DNA of 64,000 bases from a bacterium (GTDB lineage Bacteria > Cyanobacteriota > Vampirovibrionia > Obscuribacterales > Obscuribacteraceae): assembly GCA_018062085.1 (NCBI GenBank), contig JAGOSY010000003.1, positions 13,215-77,214 of the forward strand, given 5' to 3'. The notes beneath the pieces are model-generated. The model was not told the DNA's origin. It was given only the letters and a program-made list of their open reading frames with translations, and searched no databases. A program made the translations under genes and the position numbers. Below, one piece after another: positions 35,124 to 44,330 of this stretch (its first letter is position 1; each line of letters starts with the position of its first letter).

Positions 35124-36346
35124 GCACAGGCCAAGAAGAGCTTGAAGAGCGCTTAAGAAGATGGCGCCTTCTGCTGGGCAGTCAAGATAATGAAGGGCTT
35201 AAGCATGCCCTTACAGGAGAAGATACCGCCATCGATGCCACACTTTCTTCTCTGTACAATCCGCGAGAAGACGATGGTGGCCGCCGCGGTGCCGACCTTG
35301 GCAGTTCAAGCCCAAACGTAGCCCGCTGGCTCGGAGACATCCGCAAGTATTTTCCTGCATCGGTGGTCACCATCATGCAAAAGGACGCTCTGGAAAAACT
35401 CAATCTTAAACGTATGCTTTTAGAACCAGAGTTATTGTCGTCTATGGTGCCCGATGTTAATTTGGTTGCCACGCTCGTGGCCTTAGGCTCAGCCATGCCC
35501 AATAAGACCAAAGAAACTGCCCGCATGGTGGTGCGAGCAGTTGTCGATCAGTTGATGGCTAAACTGGCCAACCCAACCAGACAAGCAATTGTTGGAGCCA
35601 CCAATCGAGCAACAAAAAACTATCGCCCGCGCCACCACGAAATCAACTGGGCTAGGACGATCCAAATAAACCTGAAGCACTATCAACCTGGTCTCAAAAC
35701 CATAATTCCCCAACGAATTATTGGCTACGGCCGCAAACGCTCAAGTCTGAAAGACATAATTTTACTGGTTGACCAAAGCGGATCGATGGCCACCTCAGTG
35801 GTCTACTCAAGCATATTCGGAGCAGTGCTCGCCTCTCTGCCTGCAGTTTCGACACAGCTAGTAGTCTTTGACACGGCCATCGTTGACTTGACAGAAAAAT
35901 TGGCCGACCCTGTTGACGTTATCTTCGGTACCCAGCTTGGTGGCGGCACCGACATAAACAGAGCGGTGACCTACGCCCAGACACTCGTCAAAAGACCTAG
36001 TGATACCATACTGGTTTTAGTAAGCGACCTCTTCGAAGGCGGCAACAACCAAGAAATGCTCAAACGCATCTATACATTGGTCAATTCTGGTGTGACGGTG
36101 GTGGCCCTGCTGGCACTTACTGATCAAGGTGCACCCGCCTTCGATCACCGCAATGCTGCACATTTTTGCGAGATGGGAATACCTGCCTTTGCTTGCACAC
36201 CAGATCAGTTTCCGCAACTGATGGCTGTGGCCATCAACAAAGGCGACCTAGCATCGTGGGCCGCAGCCCAGGGAATTGTCACGGCAAGGGCAGAAAAAAA
36301 GCGAAGTCTAGACAAGCTAATAGCTCTAGACATACAACAACTTTAG
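35120..36346 (+). CDS. VWA domain protein, last gene of the SWIM/MoxR operon
   Basis: 408 residues from the ATG at 35120, which overlaps the previous TGA as ATGA; an ATG six bases earlier is too close to the GAGGTG ribosome-binding site. The MIDAS motif DQSGS lies at ~218-222, with the later Thr and Asp ligands plausible in GGGTDINRA and LVLVSDLFEGG. The N-terminal ~200 residues are helical. In MoxR/VWA pairs the VWA protein binds a metal and a target, and the ATPase drives remodelling. Cytoplasmic: there is no signal peptide. It converges on the PEBP gene. Confidence 0.9.
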   Translation: MSTGQEELEERLRRWRLLLGSQDNEGLKHALTGEDTAIDATLSSLYNPREDDGGRRGADLGSSSPNVARWLGDIRKYFPASVVTIMQKDALEKLNLKRMLLEPELLSSMVPDVNLVATLVALGSAMPNKTKETARMVVRAVVDQLMAKLANPTRQAIVGATNRATKNYRPRHHEINWARTIQINLKHYQPGLKTIIPQRIIGYGRKRSSLKDIILLVDQSGSMATSVVYSSIFGAVLASLPAVSTQLVVFDTAIVDLTEKLADPVDVIFGTQLGGGTDINRAVTYAQTLVKRPSDTILVLVSDLFEGGNNQEMLKRIYTLVNSGVTVVALLALTDQGAPAFDHRNAAHFCEMGIPAFACTPDQFPQLMAVAINKGDLASWAAAQGIVTARAEKKRSLDKLIALDIQQL

Positions 36347-36352
36347 AGGAAT

Positions 36353-36988
36353 CTATTGACGAATATAGGTACCGACGGTTTCGCCGTGAGCAAGAATATG
36401 GCCAGCAATAGCCTTCTCAAAAGCAACTTTATCTAAGCCTGGTTTAACGCTTAGCATTTTATCTAAGGCAAAGACGCGGAAATAATAGTGGTGCACTTTG
36501 CCCTTGGGCGGAGATGGACCGTTATAGCCTGTTTTTCCGAAGTCATTCTTGCCCTGACTAGCTCCCACTGCTGTGGCTGTTTTTGCTGTTCCTTCTTTCA
36601 ACTCAGTGATTTTGGCATCAAGACCATAGAGCAACCAGTGCCACCAATCCCCCCGAGGCGCGTCAGTATCAACTACGCAAATGGCAATGCTTTTAGTCTT
36701 AGCAGGAGGGGTAGACCAGGTCAAAGAGGGGGCAATGTCTTCACCGTCAGCCGTGTAACTAGTCGGGATGGCGGCACCGGCGGCAAAGGCAGTAGTTGAG
36801 ACTTTCAAACTCTCGATTTGTGCCTCCTTCAGATTTTTCTGATCATTTTTAGCGTGCCCTGGCAGCATCAAAATGCTAGGGGAAAATGCCAAAGTTAAAA
36901 CTAGTGCTAGTAATAAAGGTGGCAAGAATACTAGTTTTGGAAAGAGGAAAACCGAAAAAGGCTTAGCCGGAAAATTGAGGCAATTCAA
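36353..36988 (-). CDS. Exported PEBP protein (YbhB/YbcL, Raf kinase inhibitor-like)
   Basis: 211 residues. A hydrophobic signal or anchor (~15-45) is followed by the PEBP domain: IPTSYTADGEDIAPSLTWS, CVVDTDAPRGDWWHWLLYG and GPSPPKGKVHHYYFRVFALD, including the DxDAP and GPxPPxGxHxYxF motifs that line the phospholipid/anion pocket. Bacterial members have no firmly known role. The start is TTG with GAGG ten bases upstream. The gene lies 2 bp after the next minus-strand gene and is probably co-transcribed with it. Confidence 0.9.
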   Translation of the reverse strand: MNCLNFPAKPFSVFLFPKLVFLPPLLLALVLTLAFSPSILMLPGHAKNDQKNLKEAQIESLKVSTTAFAAGAAIPTSYTADGEDIAPSLTWSTPPAKTKSIAICVVDTDAPRGDWWHWLLYGLDAKITELKEGTAKTATAVGASQGKNDFGKTGYNGPSPPKGKVHHYYFRVFALDKMLSVKPGLDKVAFEKAIAGHILAHGETVGTYIRQ

Positions 36989-36990
36989 CG

Positions 36991-37527
36991 CTAATTAACC
37001 TCGGCAATACTTGTAGCTCTAACTTCGCCGCGCTTAATGATACCCACCACTTTTACAACATGGGCCTTATCGCGAGTAGATGCCTTCATTACTTTCTTGG
37101 CAATTGCCGAACTAGCATTGTCAAGATCAAGCCATTGCCCTTGACTATATATTGAAAAACCAGCCTCACAGCAAGAAGGTTCAAGAGAACAGGCCTTAGT
37201 ATGCTCTTTGACACTCTTGATCGCGTCTTTGTTGTCGCCCTTTATGGCTGCAGCGCAGGAACGGTCAACTAGGTACCCGGTCCAGCTCTGTGAGCCCGAG
37301 GCGGCAGCATTGGCCCCAGCAGATGCTCCAGAAGCTGACGTAGAAGCGGCGGCAGCCTTGGCCACAGTCATATCTGCTGTCTTCGAAGCGGACTTATCTA
37401 CAGGCCTAGCTGCGGTCTTGGCTGCCGGCTTCGCAGTTTTGCTTGTAGTTGGCTCTGAAGCAAAAGTAGGCAGGGCTGTTAAGGGAAACAGAGCCATGAG
37501 AGAAACGGTAATTTGTTTTGGTAACAT
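36991..37527 (-). CDS. Small exported protein with Ala-rich spacer and Cys-containing domain
   Basis: 178 residues from the ATG at 37527 (MLPKQITVSLMALFPLTALP), which gives a signal peptide; a frame extension to 37575 has a poor leader. An Ala/Lys/Thr/Ser-rich spacer (~25-85) precedes a ~90-residue domain, SWTGYLVDRSCAAAIKGD ... CSLEPSCCEAGFSIYSQGQWLDLD. Its four Cys could form disulfides or bind a metal. Domains with the GYLVDxxCA pattern occur in exported bacterial proteins, but I know no function. It is upstream of the PEBP gene in the same direction. Confidence 0.75.
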   Translation of the reverse strand: MLPKQITVSLMALFPLTALPTFASEPTTSKTAKPAAKTAARPVDKSASKTADMTVAKAAAASTSASGASAGANAAASGSQSWTGYLVDRSCAAAIKGDNKDAIKSVKEHTKACSLEPSCCEAGFSIYSQGQWLDLDNASSAIAKKVMKASTRDKAHVVKVVGIIKRGEVRATSIAEVN

Positions 37528-37673
37528 GATCCACGTGGTTGCTAACTGAAGTTTTACTATCCGAATAAAGAACATCCTAGCAAATCTGTTCTAATTCTAG
37601 TATCAAGTTATAAGTGTTAGTTCTAAGCGCAATTACTAACCCAATTTTCTCCTGTTGATAACGAAATTTTCTT

Positions 37674-38567
37674 ATGAACGTTGACGAGCTAGCTCAGAGC
37701 CTGATCAAAATTACATCTCGACTGCCAGAAAATCAGGCTGAGCAGGTGCGTCAATTCATCTCTACTAGCCGTACAAAAACCCTAGGTCTAGTGGCCCACG
37801 CTATTTCGAGAAAAGGCAGTAGCAATCAAGCACCAAGTTCCTTAGCCGGACTAATTGGCGGACAACCACTCTTACCGCCTTATTTCAAATGGCCGGATGA
37901 TCGCTACGGCCAATCAATGCTATTCCTTGCCCAATTCGATTTGGCCCACTTACCGACCGTTAACCCCGATGCGCCCAAGGGCGGCTTCCTTACTCTCTTT
38001 CGCTCAGCAGCGGCAACAAACCTAAATAGCAAAGACAGAAAAGGATTTTATATTCAATGCTTGCCCGAAAGCGACCGCAAAAACCTTGCGCCAACAGCAC
38101 AACCAGAAGACAAAGAGCTGCCAGCCTTCAGCTTTGAAAGCGGCCTCACTTATACTGTCACTCAAGACTTAGACGCCTTGATGAGAGTAGTCGACATACC
38201 CTTTGATATGCAGGCCGACCTAGAAAACTGGATCAGCTCATTCAATTCACTGTCAAAATGCCAAAGCCAGCTGTTCGGCACCAATATTAGTGGCTTCAAT
38301 CAGCTACAAGAAACCTGTGCTTTTGCCTTCAACGGCATCTCTTATAATCCGTCCCGCGCTAGCGATAGACACTACAGCCATCTTGTCAAAGAAGCCGCCG
38401 ACTGGATTTTACTCACTCGCATCAATGAAAAAGAACTGTTTGGAGCCAATCACACGGTACAAGAAACGGTCGTGCTCATACGTCAGGAAGATTTGAAAGA
38501 AGGTCACTTCGACCGAGCCTGGATGATAGTGCGTCCTCTGGCAGCAACTCCAGCACCACCGGCCTAA
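37674..38567 (+). CDS. DUF1963 (YwqG-like) protein
   Basis: 297 residues. The core SSLAGLIGGQPLLPPYFKWPDD then SMLFLAQFDLAHLP and GGFLTLFRS follows the YwqG/DUF1963 pattern (GG.P.LP...WP, then a FLAQ(I/F)(D/N)L strand). The second half carries LFGTNISGFNQLQE, matching the usual LLG.P...Q block, and DWILLTRINE. The family is cytoplasmic and without assigned function. No signal peptide. Confidence 0.82.
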   Translation: MNVDELAQSLIKITSRLPENQAEQVRQFISTSRTKTLGLVAHAISRKGSSNQAPSSLAGLIGGQPLLPPYFKWPDDRYGQSMLFLAQFDLAHLPTVNPDAPKGGFLTLFRSAAATNLNSKDRKGFYIQCLPESDRKNLAPTAQPEDKELPAFSFESGLTYTVTQDLDALMRVVDIPFDMQADLENWISSFNSLSKCQSQLFGTNISGFNQLQETCAFAFNGISYNPSRASDRHYSHLVKEAADWILLTRINEKELFGANHTVQETVVLIRQEDLKEGHFDRAWMIVRPLAATPAPPA

Positions 38568-38579
38568 ATTGGCAAACAA

Positions 38580-38604
38580 GTATGGTTCACCCCGAGAACC
38601 ATAC
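38580..38604. terminator. Hairpin between convergent genes (possible terminator)
   Basis: GTATGGTTC (38580-38588) and GAACCATAC (38596-38604) pair perfectly over 9 bp with a 7-base loop, just after the DUF1963 stop. On the plus strand it is followed by A-residues, on the minus strand by TTGTTT. It could end the leftward protease transcript or act without a T-run. Confidence 0.5.
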
Positions 38605-38650
38605 AAAAAAGGAAACAACCTATGGCCTGTCGTTAAGACAAAAAATATTA

Positions 38651-38664
38651 GTTTCCATGGAAAC
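38651..38664. terminator. 14-bp palindrome flanked by T-runs, possible bidirectional terminator
   Basis: GTTTCCATGGAAAC is a perfect palindrome. It is followed on the plus strand by CATTATTTTT and on the minus strand by TAATATTTTTTG. The stem is short (5 bp with a CATG loop), so termination would be weak; it could instead be a protein-binding site. Confidence 0.4.
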
Positions 38665-38720
38665 CATTATTTTTAGAACAAAAGACTATGCCAATGACCG
38701 ACGCACATGTCGATTGCAAT

Positions 38721-40424
38721 TTATGTATGTACGCTAGACTCAAGCCATTCAAGAATGTGGTGAATTGAACTTTTCACTTGGCTCTTCAAAGTAGCAGGTG
38801 CAGCTTTGCCTTCCAGACTAGCTAGGTAATTACCAGTGCTCTTAAAATCAAAGGCACGGCGCAAGAATAGCTTCGGGTCATTGACACCTTCCATACTTAC
38901 CGGTCGCTGATTGCGGTCCAGACTGACAACTAGCTTAGAAGACTTGATTGGCACAGAAGATCCCGGCCAAACAGCATCAGGAGATAGGGCCTTTCCATCT
39001 AGTGCCAGAGGCTCAACCACAATCTGTCTGGTAGCAGGCTGATACTGACTGCGAAGCATCAATTCAGAAATGCGACTATCGCGAGTAGGCATTAACACCC
39101 TTGTAATTTTAGAGTGGAAGAAATCAGACGTGCCGTCAATACGCTTATCGAGGGGAAAAAGTTTCTCCACATTGCCGGCAGCAGCCTTACTATCGCCAAT
39201 TTCATAATACTGGCGATTCACCACTGGTGGTGTTGCCTCCAGGCGTCCAACGAATTTTGTGCTTTCAACTAAAGCGTTGACGCTTTCAGCTGGGGTCAAA
39301 ATAGTGACATCATGGTTAGAACGATCACCTTGCTTGAGAACACCAACCAGGCGACCCTGAGAATCAATGATAGGGCCGCCTGAATTGCCATTTTCAGCGT
39401 GTAGTTTGATGCGCATGTTTAACGGGTCTACGCGCACAGAGTTAATAGTTTCACCTGGAGATAAGAAAGGCTTTTGCCAGCCATTCGGAAAACCAACACT
39501 GAAGAGCTGCTCGCCAGCCACGTTGCTCTTAATCACTCCCGAGCCTTCTACGGTCACTGGAGAAAATCTTGCAGCAGCTGTGGGATTTTTCAGTTGAATC
39601 AAAGCGAGGTCGTAAAGCGGCGACGACTTGATTACTGAAGCCTGGTGCGCCCGACCAAAGCTGTCGAAGATGGTCAAATCAAGCGCGCCTTCAACCACGT
39701 GATGATTAGTTACCATGCGACCGTCTTTGCCCACCGAAAACGCGGTACCGAAGCGACCGGCCATAGCACCATTCTCTTCAGCAAGAACTTCAACCCTGCC
39801 AACTTTTCCGCTCATACTAGAATAGAGCTTAGCCAAATCATCATACTTAGAGACAGTGACTTTAGAGCCAACAGCGGCCTCTTCACCCACTTGCAAAAGA
39901 GGTATATCAATTTTAGCAGCAGCCTGACGGACAAAATATGAACGAGCACCGATGGCTCCAGCACTACCTGCGGCGCCCATCAAAGTAGTATCAAATAAAA
40001 AAGCACCAGCGGAACTACTGACGACAGCTTTATTTTGCCAATGCTGCAAGTCTGATTGCCAGCTTGAGCTAGCAGCAGCAGATACTTCTGCCCCGTGTTT
40101 TCCGGCTTCAAGACCAAAGGCAACCCCACCAGCAAGGCCAAAGCTTTTCGCTGCCATGCCAATCATTCCTGGTTTGTGCGTCACCACAGCCAACCCTAAG
40201 CCAAAAGCAGCCGCCCCAGCAACTTTCAAGCTCGTTTCACCAGGATTTTCAACAGCCCGCTTAGCCTCAGCGGCAAAGCCCGAACCAACTGAGCCTAACA
40301 AATCGATTTCGCGCAGAATCTTAGCCCCGGTAGATTCGGCAGAATCAGAAGCAGGCCGACTCAAGCTCACAGCATTTGCTGCTGAATCAAGAACTGGTTG
40401 CTCTGAACTAACGTCAAGGGGCAT
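38721..40424 (-). CDS. Trypsin-like serine protease (S1C/HtrA type) with helical N-terminal region
   Basis: 567 residues. The protease domain (~200-370) has His242 in TNHHVV, Asp272 in YDLALI and Ser348 in GNSGGP, a full triad. The first ~180 residues are Ala/Gly/Ser-rich with hydrophobic helices (SLKVAGAAAFGLGLAVVT; SAGAFLFDTTLMGAAGSAGA) but no standard signal peptide, so it may sit in the membrane. There is no PDZ domain; the C-terminal ~190 residues are unfamiliar. HtrA-like proteases degrade damaged exported proteins. Confidence 0.9.
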   Translation of the reverse strand: MPLDVSSEQPVLDSAANAVSLSRPASDSAESTGAKILREIDLLGSVGSGFAAEAKRAVENPGETSLKVAGAAAFGLGLAVVTHKPGMIGMAAKSFGLAGGVAFGLEAGKHGAEVSAAASSSWQSDLQHWQNKAVVSSSAGAFLFDTTLMGAAGSAGAIGARSYFVRQAAAKIDIPLLQVGEEAAVGSKVTVSKYDDLAKLYSSMSGKVGRVEVLAEENGAMAGRFGTAFSVGKDGRMVTNHHVVEGALDLTIFDSFGRAHQASVIKSSPLYDLALIQLKNPTAAARFSPVTVEGSGVIKSNVAGEQLFSVGFPNGWQKPFLSPGETINSVRVDPLNMRIKLHAENGNSGGPIIDSQGRLVGVLKQGDRSNHDVTILTPAESVNALVESTKFVGRLEATPPVVNRQYYEIGDSKAAAGNVEKLFPLDKRIDGTSDFFHSKITRVLMPTRDSRISELMLRSQYQPATRQIVVEPLALDGKALSPDAVWPGSSVPIKSSKLVVSLDRNQRPVSMEGVNDPKLFLRRAFDFKSTGNYLASLEGKAAPATLKSQVKSSIHHILEWLESSVHT

Positions 40425-40506
40425 TAAGAAATCTCATATATGTAGTAAAGAGATCTAGATGTTAAGCCCAACCATCCACCATGTCAGTGGGGAAAATACG
40501 AAGTCA

Positions 40507-41661
40507 TTAGAACTGACGGAATATCACTCGTCGGTTGCGAGCTCGGTTTGCCTCGTTTGTATTTGGTTTCTCTGGCTTGGTGAAGCCAAAGCCCAGAGCC
40601 TTAAGCCGCCCTGGCGAAATCCCGCAACTGTCTATCAGGTAACGCTTTACAGACTCAGCCCGGCGCTGAGACAAGCTCATATTGTAGCTATGGCTGCCTA
40701 TAGTGCAGGTATGGCCTTCCACTTGCAGCTTTAATTTAGAATCGCTAGCAATGTAATGGCTGAGGGAGCGCAGAATAGCTTTAGATGAATCGCGCAATTT
40801 AGCCGAATCAAAGTCAAACAAAATCAGATAAGAAGTGGCTACACCGCCATCTTTCAACTGATCGAAGATATTCTTGGCTTCTTTATTAGCGTCGCTTTCG
40901 CCGTAGGCATGGCCAAGGGAGGCCACCCAGCGAAAGGGAGCATTACCCTGAACCATAAGGGGAAAGCGAGGATTATCCAAAATCCAATAGGTCCAACCAT
41001 TATCACAAACAGCCTTGATACAGCGCACCGGCACGTCTTTGCCATCAATGCGCATAGATACAGACTCTTCCCCACTGCCAGTGATGTAATGGGGCATCGG
41101 CACTGTCTCTTGATGCAGCACCATGACACTTTCCGGTCCATCTAGTGAAAATTCTGAGCGCTTGCCCTGCTTTATGTCTCTAAAGAGGTCATCTGAAATA
41201 CGCAGAGCATTGTTATAACCAACCAGGGTGGTAGTCTCATGTTTGGGATAAAACAAACTAACTTTGCGGGAATGATGCATATCCCCCGGTTCAACGCGCC
41301 TTGAGCCCGAAGCATCGGCCGGTTCGCCCATCTGCCACTCGTATATATAACCATCGCGGCCTGATTCTTCAATGCGGGCCATAAAGTCATAGTTGCCAAC
41401 CAGTCGCCACTGGGTGTCTAGACCATCGAAAATATGAAATGTCACTTCCAAACCGGGAGCAAAAACCACTTGAGTAGTGGGGTCGGTGATCTCGCGGGCC
41501 GCCGGTGCTGCGCTCTGGCGCATCACTGGGTCAGCAATTATGGTTTTCTTCGGGGCATAAGAGGCAGCCTGCGCCGATGGGGCCAGAGTTACGAAAACTA
41601 GATTTAGTAAGAGGGCGACTAGGCCGCAGGCAAACACAGATTTATAAGCGAAATTTGACAT
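40507..41661 (-). CDS. OmpA-family peptidoglycan-binding protein
   Basis: 384 residues. A signal peptide (~5-33, VFACGLVALLLNLVFVTLAP...AQA) is followed by a ~230-residue beta-rich region of unknown family (EVTFHIFDGLDTQWRLVGNYDF). The OmpA-like domain spans ~270-384: LFDFDSAKLRDSSKAIL, LKLQVEGHTCTIGSHSYNMSLSQRRAESVKRYL and RNRRVIFRQF. The usual Asp after GHT (GHTD) is Cys here, so the diaminopimelate contact is altered, while the later N..LS..RA and R pattern is intact. Implies an outer membrane or wall link. Confidence 0.9.
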   Translation of the reverse strand: MSNFAYKSVFACGLVALLLNLVFVTLAPSAQAASYAPKKTIIADPVMRQSAAPAAREITDPTTQVVFAPGLEVTFHIFDGLDTQWRLVGNYDFMARIEESGRDGYIYEWQMGEPADASGSRRVEPGDMHHSRKVSLFYPKHETTTLVGYNNALRISDDLFRDIKQGKRSEFSLDGPESVMVLHQETVPMPHYITGSGEESVSMRIDGKDVPVRCIKAVCDNGWTYWILDNPRFPLMVQGNAPFRWVASLGHAYGESDANKEAKNIFDQLKDGGVATSYLILFDFDSAKLRDSSKAILRSLSHYIASDSKLKLQVEGHTCTIGSHSYNMSLSQRRAESVKRYLIDSCGISPGRLKALGFGFTKPEKPNTNEANRARNRRVIFRQF

Positions 41662-41852
41662 CTCTAAATTGTCGCAAAACTTGGCAGTTCTAATCTAGGT
41701 AAAGGCGCTAATGAGACAAAGAGCAACGACGATGATTAAAGAAAACTAGAGAATTGGCGGTTAAGCCCGGGAGTTCAATAGGCTGACATTAGAGGCACGC
41801 TGAATAAGTGGGGCCAAATTGTTTTTTAAGGTCACAAAACGGAGTTAGAGCA

Positions 41853-43829
41853 ATGGGCAAGGCAGTAGGAATCGACTTAGGCACCACCAACTCTGTAGTA
41901 GCGGTTATGGAAGGCGGACAGCCAACCGTGATTGCCAATACTGAAGGGGCACGCACTACACCATCAGTTGTTGCCATGAGCAAGGGCGGAGAGAGGCTGG
42001 TAGGCCAATTGGCTAGGCGTCAGGCTGTGGTCAATCCGCAAAACACCGTCTATTCAATAAAGCGCTTCATGGGCAGACACTACTCTGAAGTAGCTTCTGA
42101 ACTGCAAAACATTTCCTACAAAGTAAAAGAAGGCCCAGAGGGCGGCTGTAAAGTTGCCATGGGAGGCAAAGACTATAGCCCTGAAGAAATTTCAGCCATG
42201 ATTCTGCGTAAGCTCAAAGAAGATGCTGAAAAATATTTAGGCGAGAAAGTAACCGGAGCAGTTATCACCGTTCCTGCTTACTTCAATGACTCACAGCGTC
42301 AGGCCACCAAAAACGCTGGCCAAATCGCCGGCCTTGAAGTACTGCGCATCATCAACGAACCAACTGCAGCAGCACTTGCATATGGCTTAGATCGCAAGAA
42401 GAACGAAACTATCCTGGTCTTCGACCTTGGCGGTGGAACCTTCGACGTATCCGTTCTCGAAGTTGGCGACGGTCTCTTCGAAGTCAAATCAACTTCAGGC
42501 GACACGCACTTAGGCGGCGACGACTTTGACCACTGTGTAGTCGAATGGCTCGCAAACGAGTTCAAACAAGCGGAAGGTATTGATCTGCGCAAAGATCCAC
42601 AAGCGCTGCAAAGACTTATGGAAGCTTCTGAGAAAGCCAAGATTGAACTTTCTTCAGTAACCGAAACTAGCATCTCTCTGCCTTTCGTTACAGCTAACGA
42701 AACCGGTCCGAAGCACCTCGACATGAAGCTCACCCGTTCGCGCTTCAACGAACTAACCAGAGACCTTGTGGCTCGCTGCAAAAAGCCTGTAGAGCAAGCC
42801 TTGGCTGATGCAAAATTGACCTACGACAATATCGAAGAAGTTGTATTGGTCGGTGGCTCTACTCGTATACCTGCTGTCAAAGACTTGGTTAAGAGCCTGA
42901 CTGGTGGCAAAGAGCCAAACCAAAGCGTCAACCCTGATGAAGTGGTAGCTATTGGTGCTGCCGTACAAGCTGGCGTACTCGCTGGTGAAGTAAAAGAAAT
43001 TGTATTACTCGATGTCACTCCACTATCGCTCGGTATTGAAACCATGGGTGGTGTCTTCACCAAGCTAGTAGAGAAGAACACAACTATTCCTTGCCACAAA
43101 TCGCAAATCTTCTCCACCGCCGAAGACAATCAACCAAACGTTGATGTCCAGGTCTTCCAAGGAGAGAGAGCCATGGCTCGCGACAACAAGATGCTCGGCA
43201 ACTTCATTCTTGATGGTATTGCCCCAGGTCGTAGAGGCCAGGCCAAAATTGAAGTATCTTTCGATATTGACGCCAACGGTATTGTCTCAGTAACTGCCAA
43301 AGATCAGACCACTGGCAAAGAGCAAAAAATCACTATCACAGCCACAACTAATTTGACCAAAGAAGATGTGGAACGCATGGTCAAAGAAGCCGAATCGCAT
43401 GCTAAAGATGACGAAAAAGCAAAAGAGAAAGCTGACATGCGCAACGATGCCGATGCCTTGATATACGCAGTAGAAAAGCACGTCGCTGACTTTGGTGCTA
43501 GCAATAGCGCTGACAACAAAACCAAAGCGGAGACACTGATTGCTGAACTGCGCCAGAAAATCAAAGACAACGTCAGCAACGAAGCGCTCAAAACAGCTAT
43601 TGAAGCGCTACGCAGTCAATTAATGACTATGCAACAAGAAGCTGAAGCGAAAAACAGAGAACCTGTCGGCGCTACCGCTGGTGGTGCATCAGGCGGCAGT
43701 GCCAGCTCCGGATCTGGCTCTAGTAGTAATTACGACAGCACTTCTGCTGGCAGCTCTAACGCATCATCTAGCTCAGGCAGCAAACCCAGCTCTAACAACG
43801 ACGACGTTGTTGATGCTGAAGTTGTCTAA
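41853..43829 (+). CDS. dnaK: Hsp70 chaperone DnaK
   Basis: 658 residues from the ATG at 41853, preceded by GGAG ten bases upstream; an in-frame extension to 41808 is rejected because the Hsp70 start [18 protein letters not shown] is canonical. ATPase signatures [20 protein letters not shown] and [12 protein letters not shown] are present. The substrate domain has [15 protein letters not shown], and the tail ends in a Ser/Gly/Asn stretch and DAEVV. It folds proteins in the cytoplasm with GrpE and DnaJ; neither is adjacent. No CIRCE element is in the 190-bp upstream gap. msrA follows 26 bp downstream with a strong ribosome-binding site. Confidence 0.98.
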   Translation: MGKAVGIDLGTTNSVVAVMEGGQPTVIANTEGARTTPSVVAMSKGGERLVGQLARRQAVVNPQNTVYSIKRFMGRHYSEVASELQNISYKVKEGPEGGCKVAMGGKDYSPEEISAMILRKLKEDAEKYLGEKVTGAVITVPAYFNDSQRQATKNAGQIAGLEVLRIINEPTAAALAYGLDRKKNETILVFDLGGGTFDVSVLEVGDGLFEVKSTSGDTHLGGDDFDHCVVEWLANEFKQAEGIDLRKDPQALQRLMEASEKAKIELSSVTETSISLPFVTANETGPKHLDMKLTRSRFNELTRDLVARCKKPVEQALADAKLTYDNIEEVVLVGGSTRIPAVKDLVKSLTGGKEPNQSVNPDEVVAIGAAVQAGVLAGEVKEIVLLDVTPLSLGIETMGGVFTKLVEKNTTIPCHKSQIFSTAEDNQPNVDVQVFQGERAMARDNKMLGNFILDGIAPGRRGQAKIEVSFDIDANGIVSVTAKDQTTGKEQKITITATTNLTKEDVERMVKEAESHAKDDEKAKEKADMRNDADALIYAVEKHVADFGASNSADNKTKAETLIAELRQKIKDNVSNEALKTAIEALRSQLMTMQQEAEAKNREPVGATAGGASGGSASSGSGSSSNYDSTSAGSSNASSSSGSKPSSNNDDVVDAEVV

Positions 43830-43855
43830 CTGAGCTAAATAAGGAGGAGCTAGAA

Positions 43856-44323
43856 ATGGAAAAGGCAACGTTTGGTGCCGGTTGTTTCTGGGGCGTAGAA
43901 GAGAATTTTCGCCAGACCAAAGGCGTGGCTGAAACTAAAGTCGGCTACAGCGGCGGTCACACCGAAAACCCCACCTACGAACAAGTATGTGGCAAGCAAA
44001 CTGGTCACGCTGAAGTTGTAGAAGTCACTTTCGACCCGGCGGTGATTAGCTACGAGCAACTCTTGAAGAAATTCTTTGAGATGCACGACCCCACAACCCT
44101 TAATCGCCAAGGTCCGGATCATGGCAGCCAGTACAGGTCAGCCATCTACTTCCACTCAGCAGAACAAGAGCAGCAAGCAAACGAAACGATTGCGGCTCTG
44201 AACAAAGCTGGTACTTTTAGAGACCCAATTGTTACCGAAGTGGCTGAAGCAAAGCCGTTTTATGACGCCGAGGAATATCATCAGAAGTATTTAGCCAAAC
44301 GCGGGATTAACGTCTGTCACTAG
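43856..44323 (+). CDS. msrA: Peptide methionine-S-sulfoxide reductase
   Basis: 155 residues. GCFWG with the catalytic Cys10 is at the N-terminus, followed by [34 protein letters not shown] and [23 protein letters not shown], all standard MsrA blocks. A single Cys near the C-terminus (INVCH) could resolve the disulfide. It repairs oxidised methionine using thioredoxin. A perfect AAGGAGG precedes the ATG. The position after dnaK suggests a protein-repair operon. Confidence 0.97.
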   Translation: MEKATFGAGCFWGVEENFRQTKGVAETKVGYSGGHTENPTYEQVCGKQTGHAEVVEVTFDPAVISYEQLLKKFFEMHDPTTLNRQGPDHGSQYRSAIYFHSAEQEQQANETIAALNKAGTFRDPIVTEVAEAKPFYDAEEYHQKYLAKRGINVCH

Positions 44324-44330
44324 TTTTTGC

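Noticed and set aside
42299-42781. 160-codon frame opposite dnaK
   Set aside because: It is a Ser/Arg-rich antisense shadow of dnaK codons.
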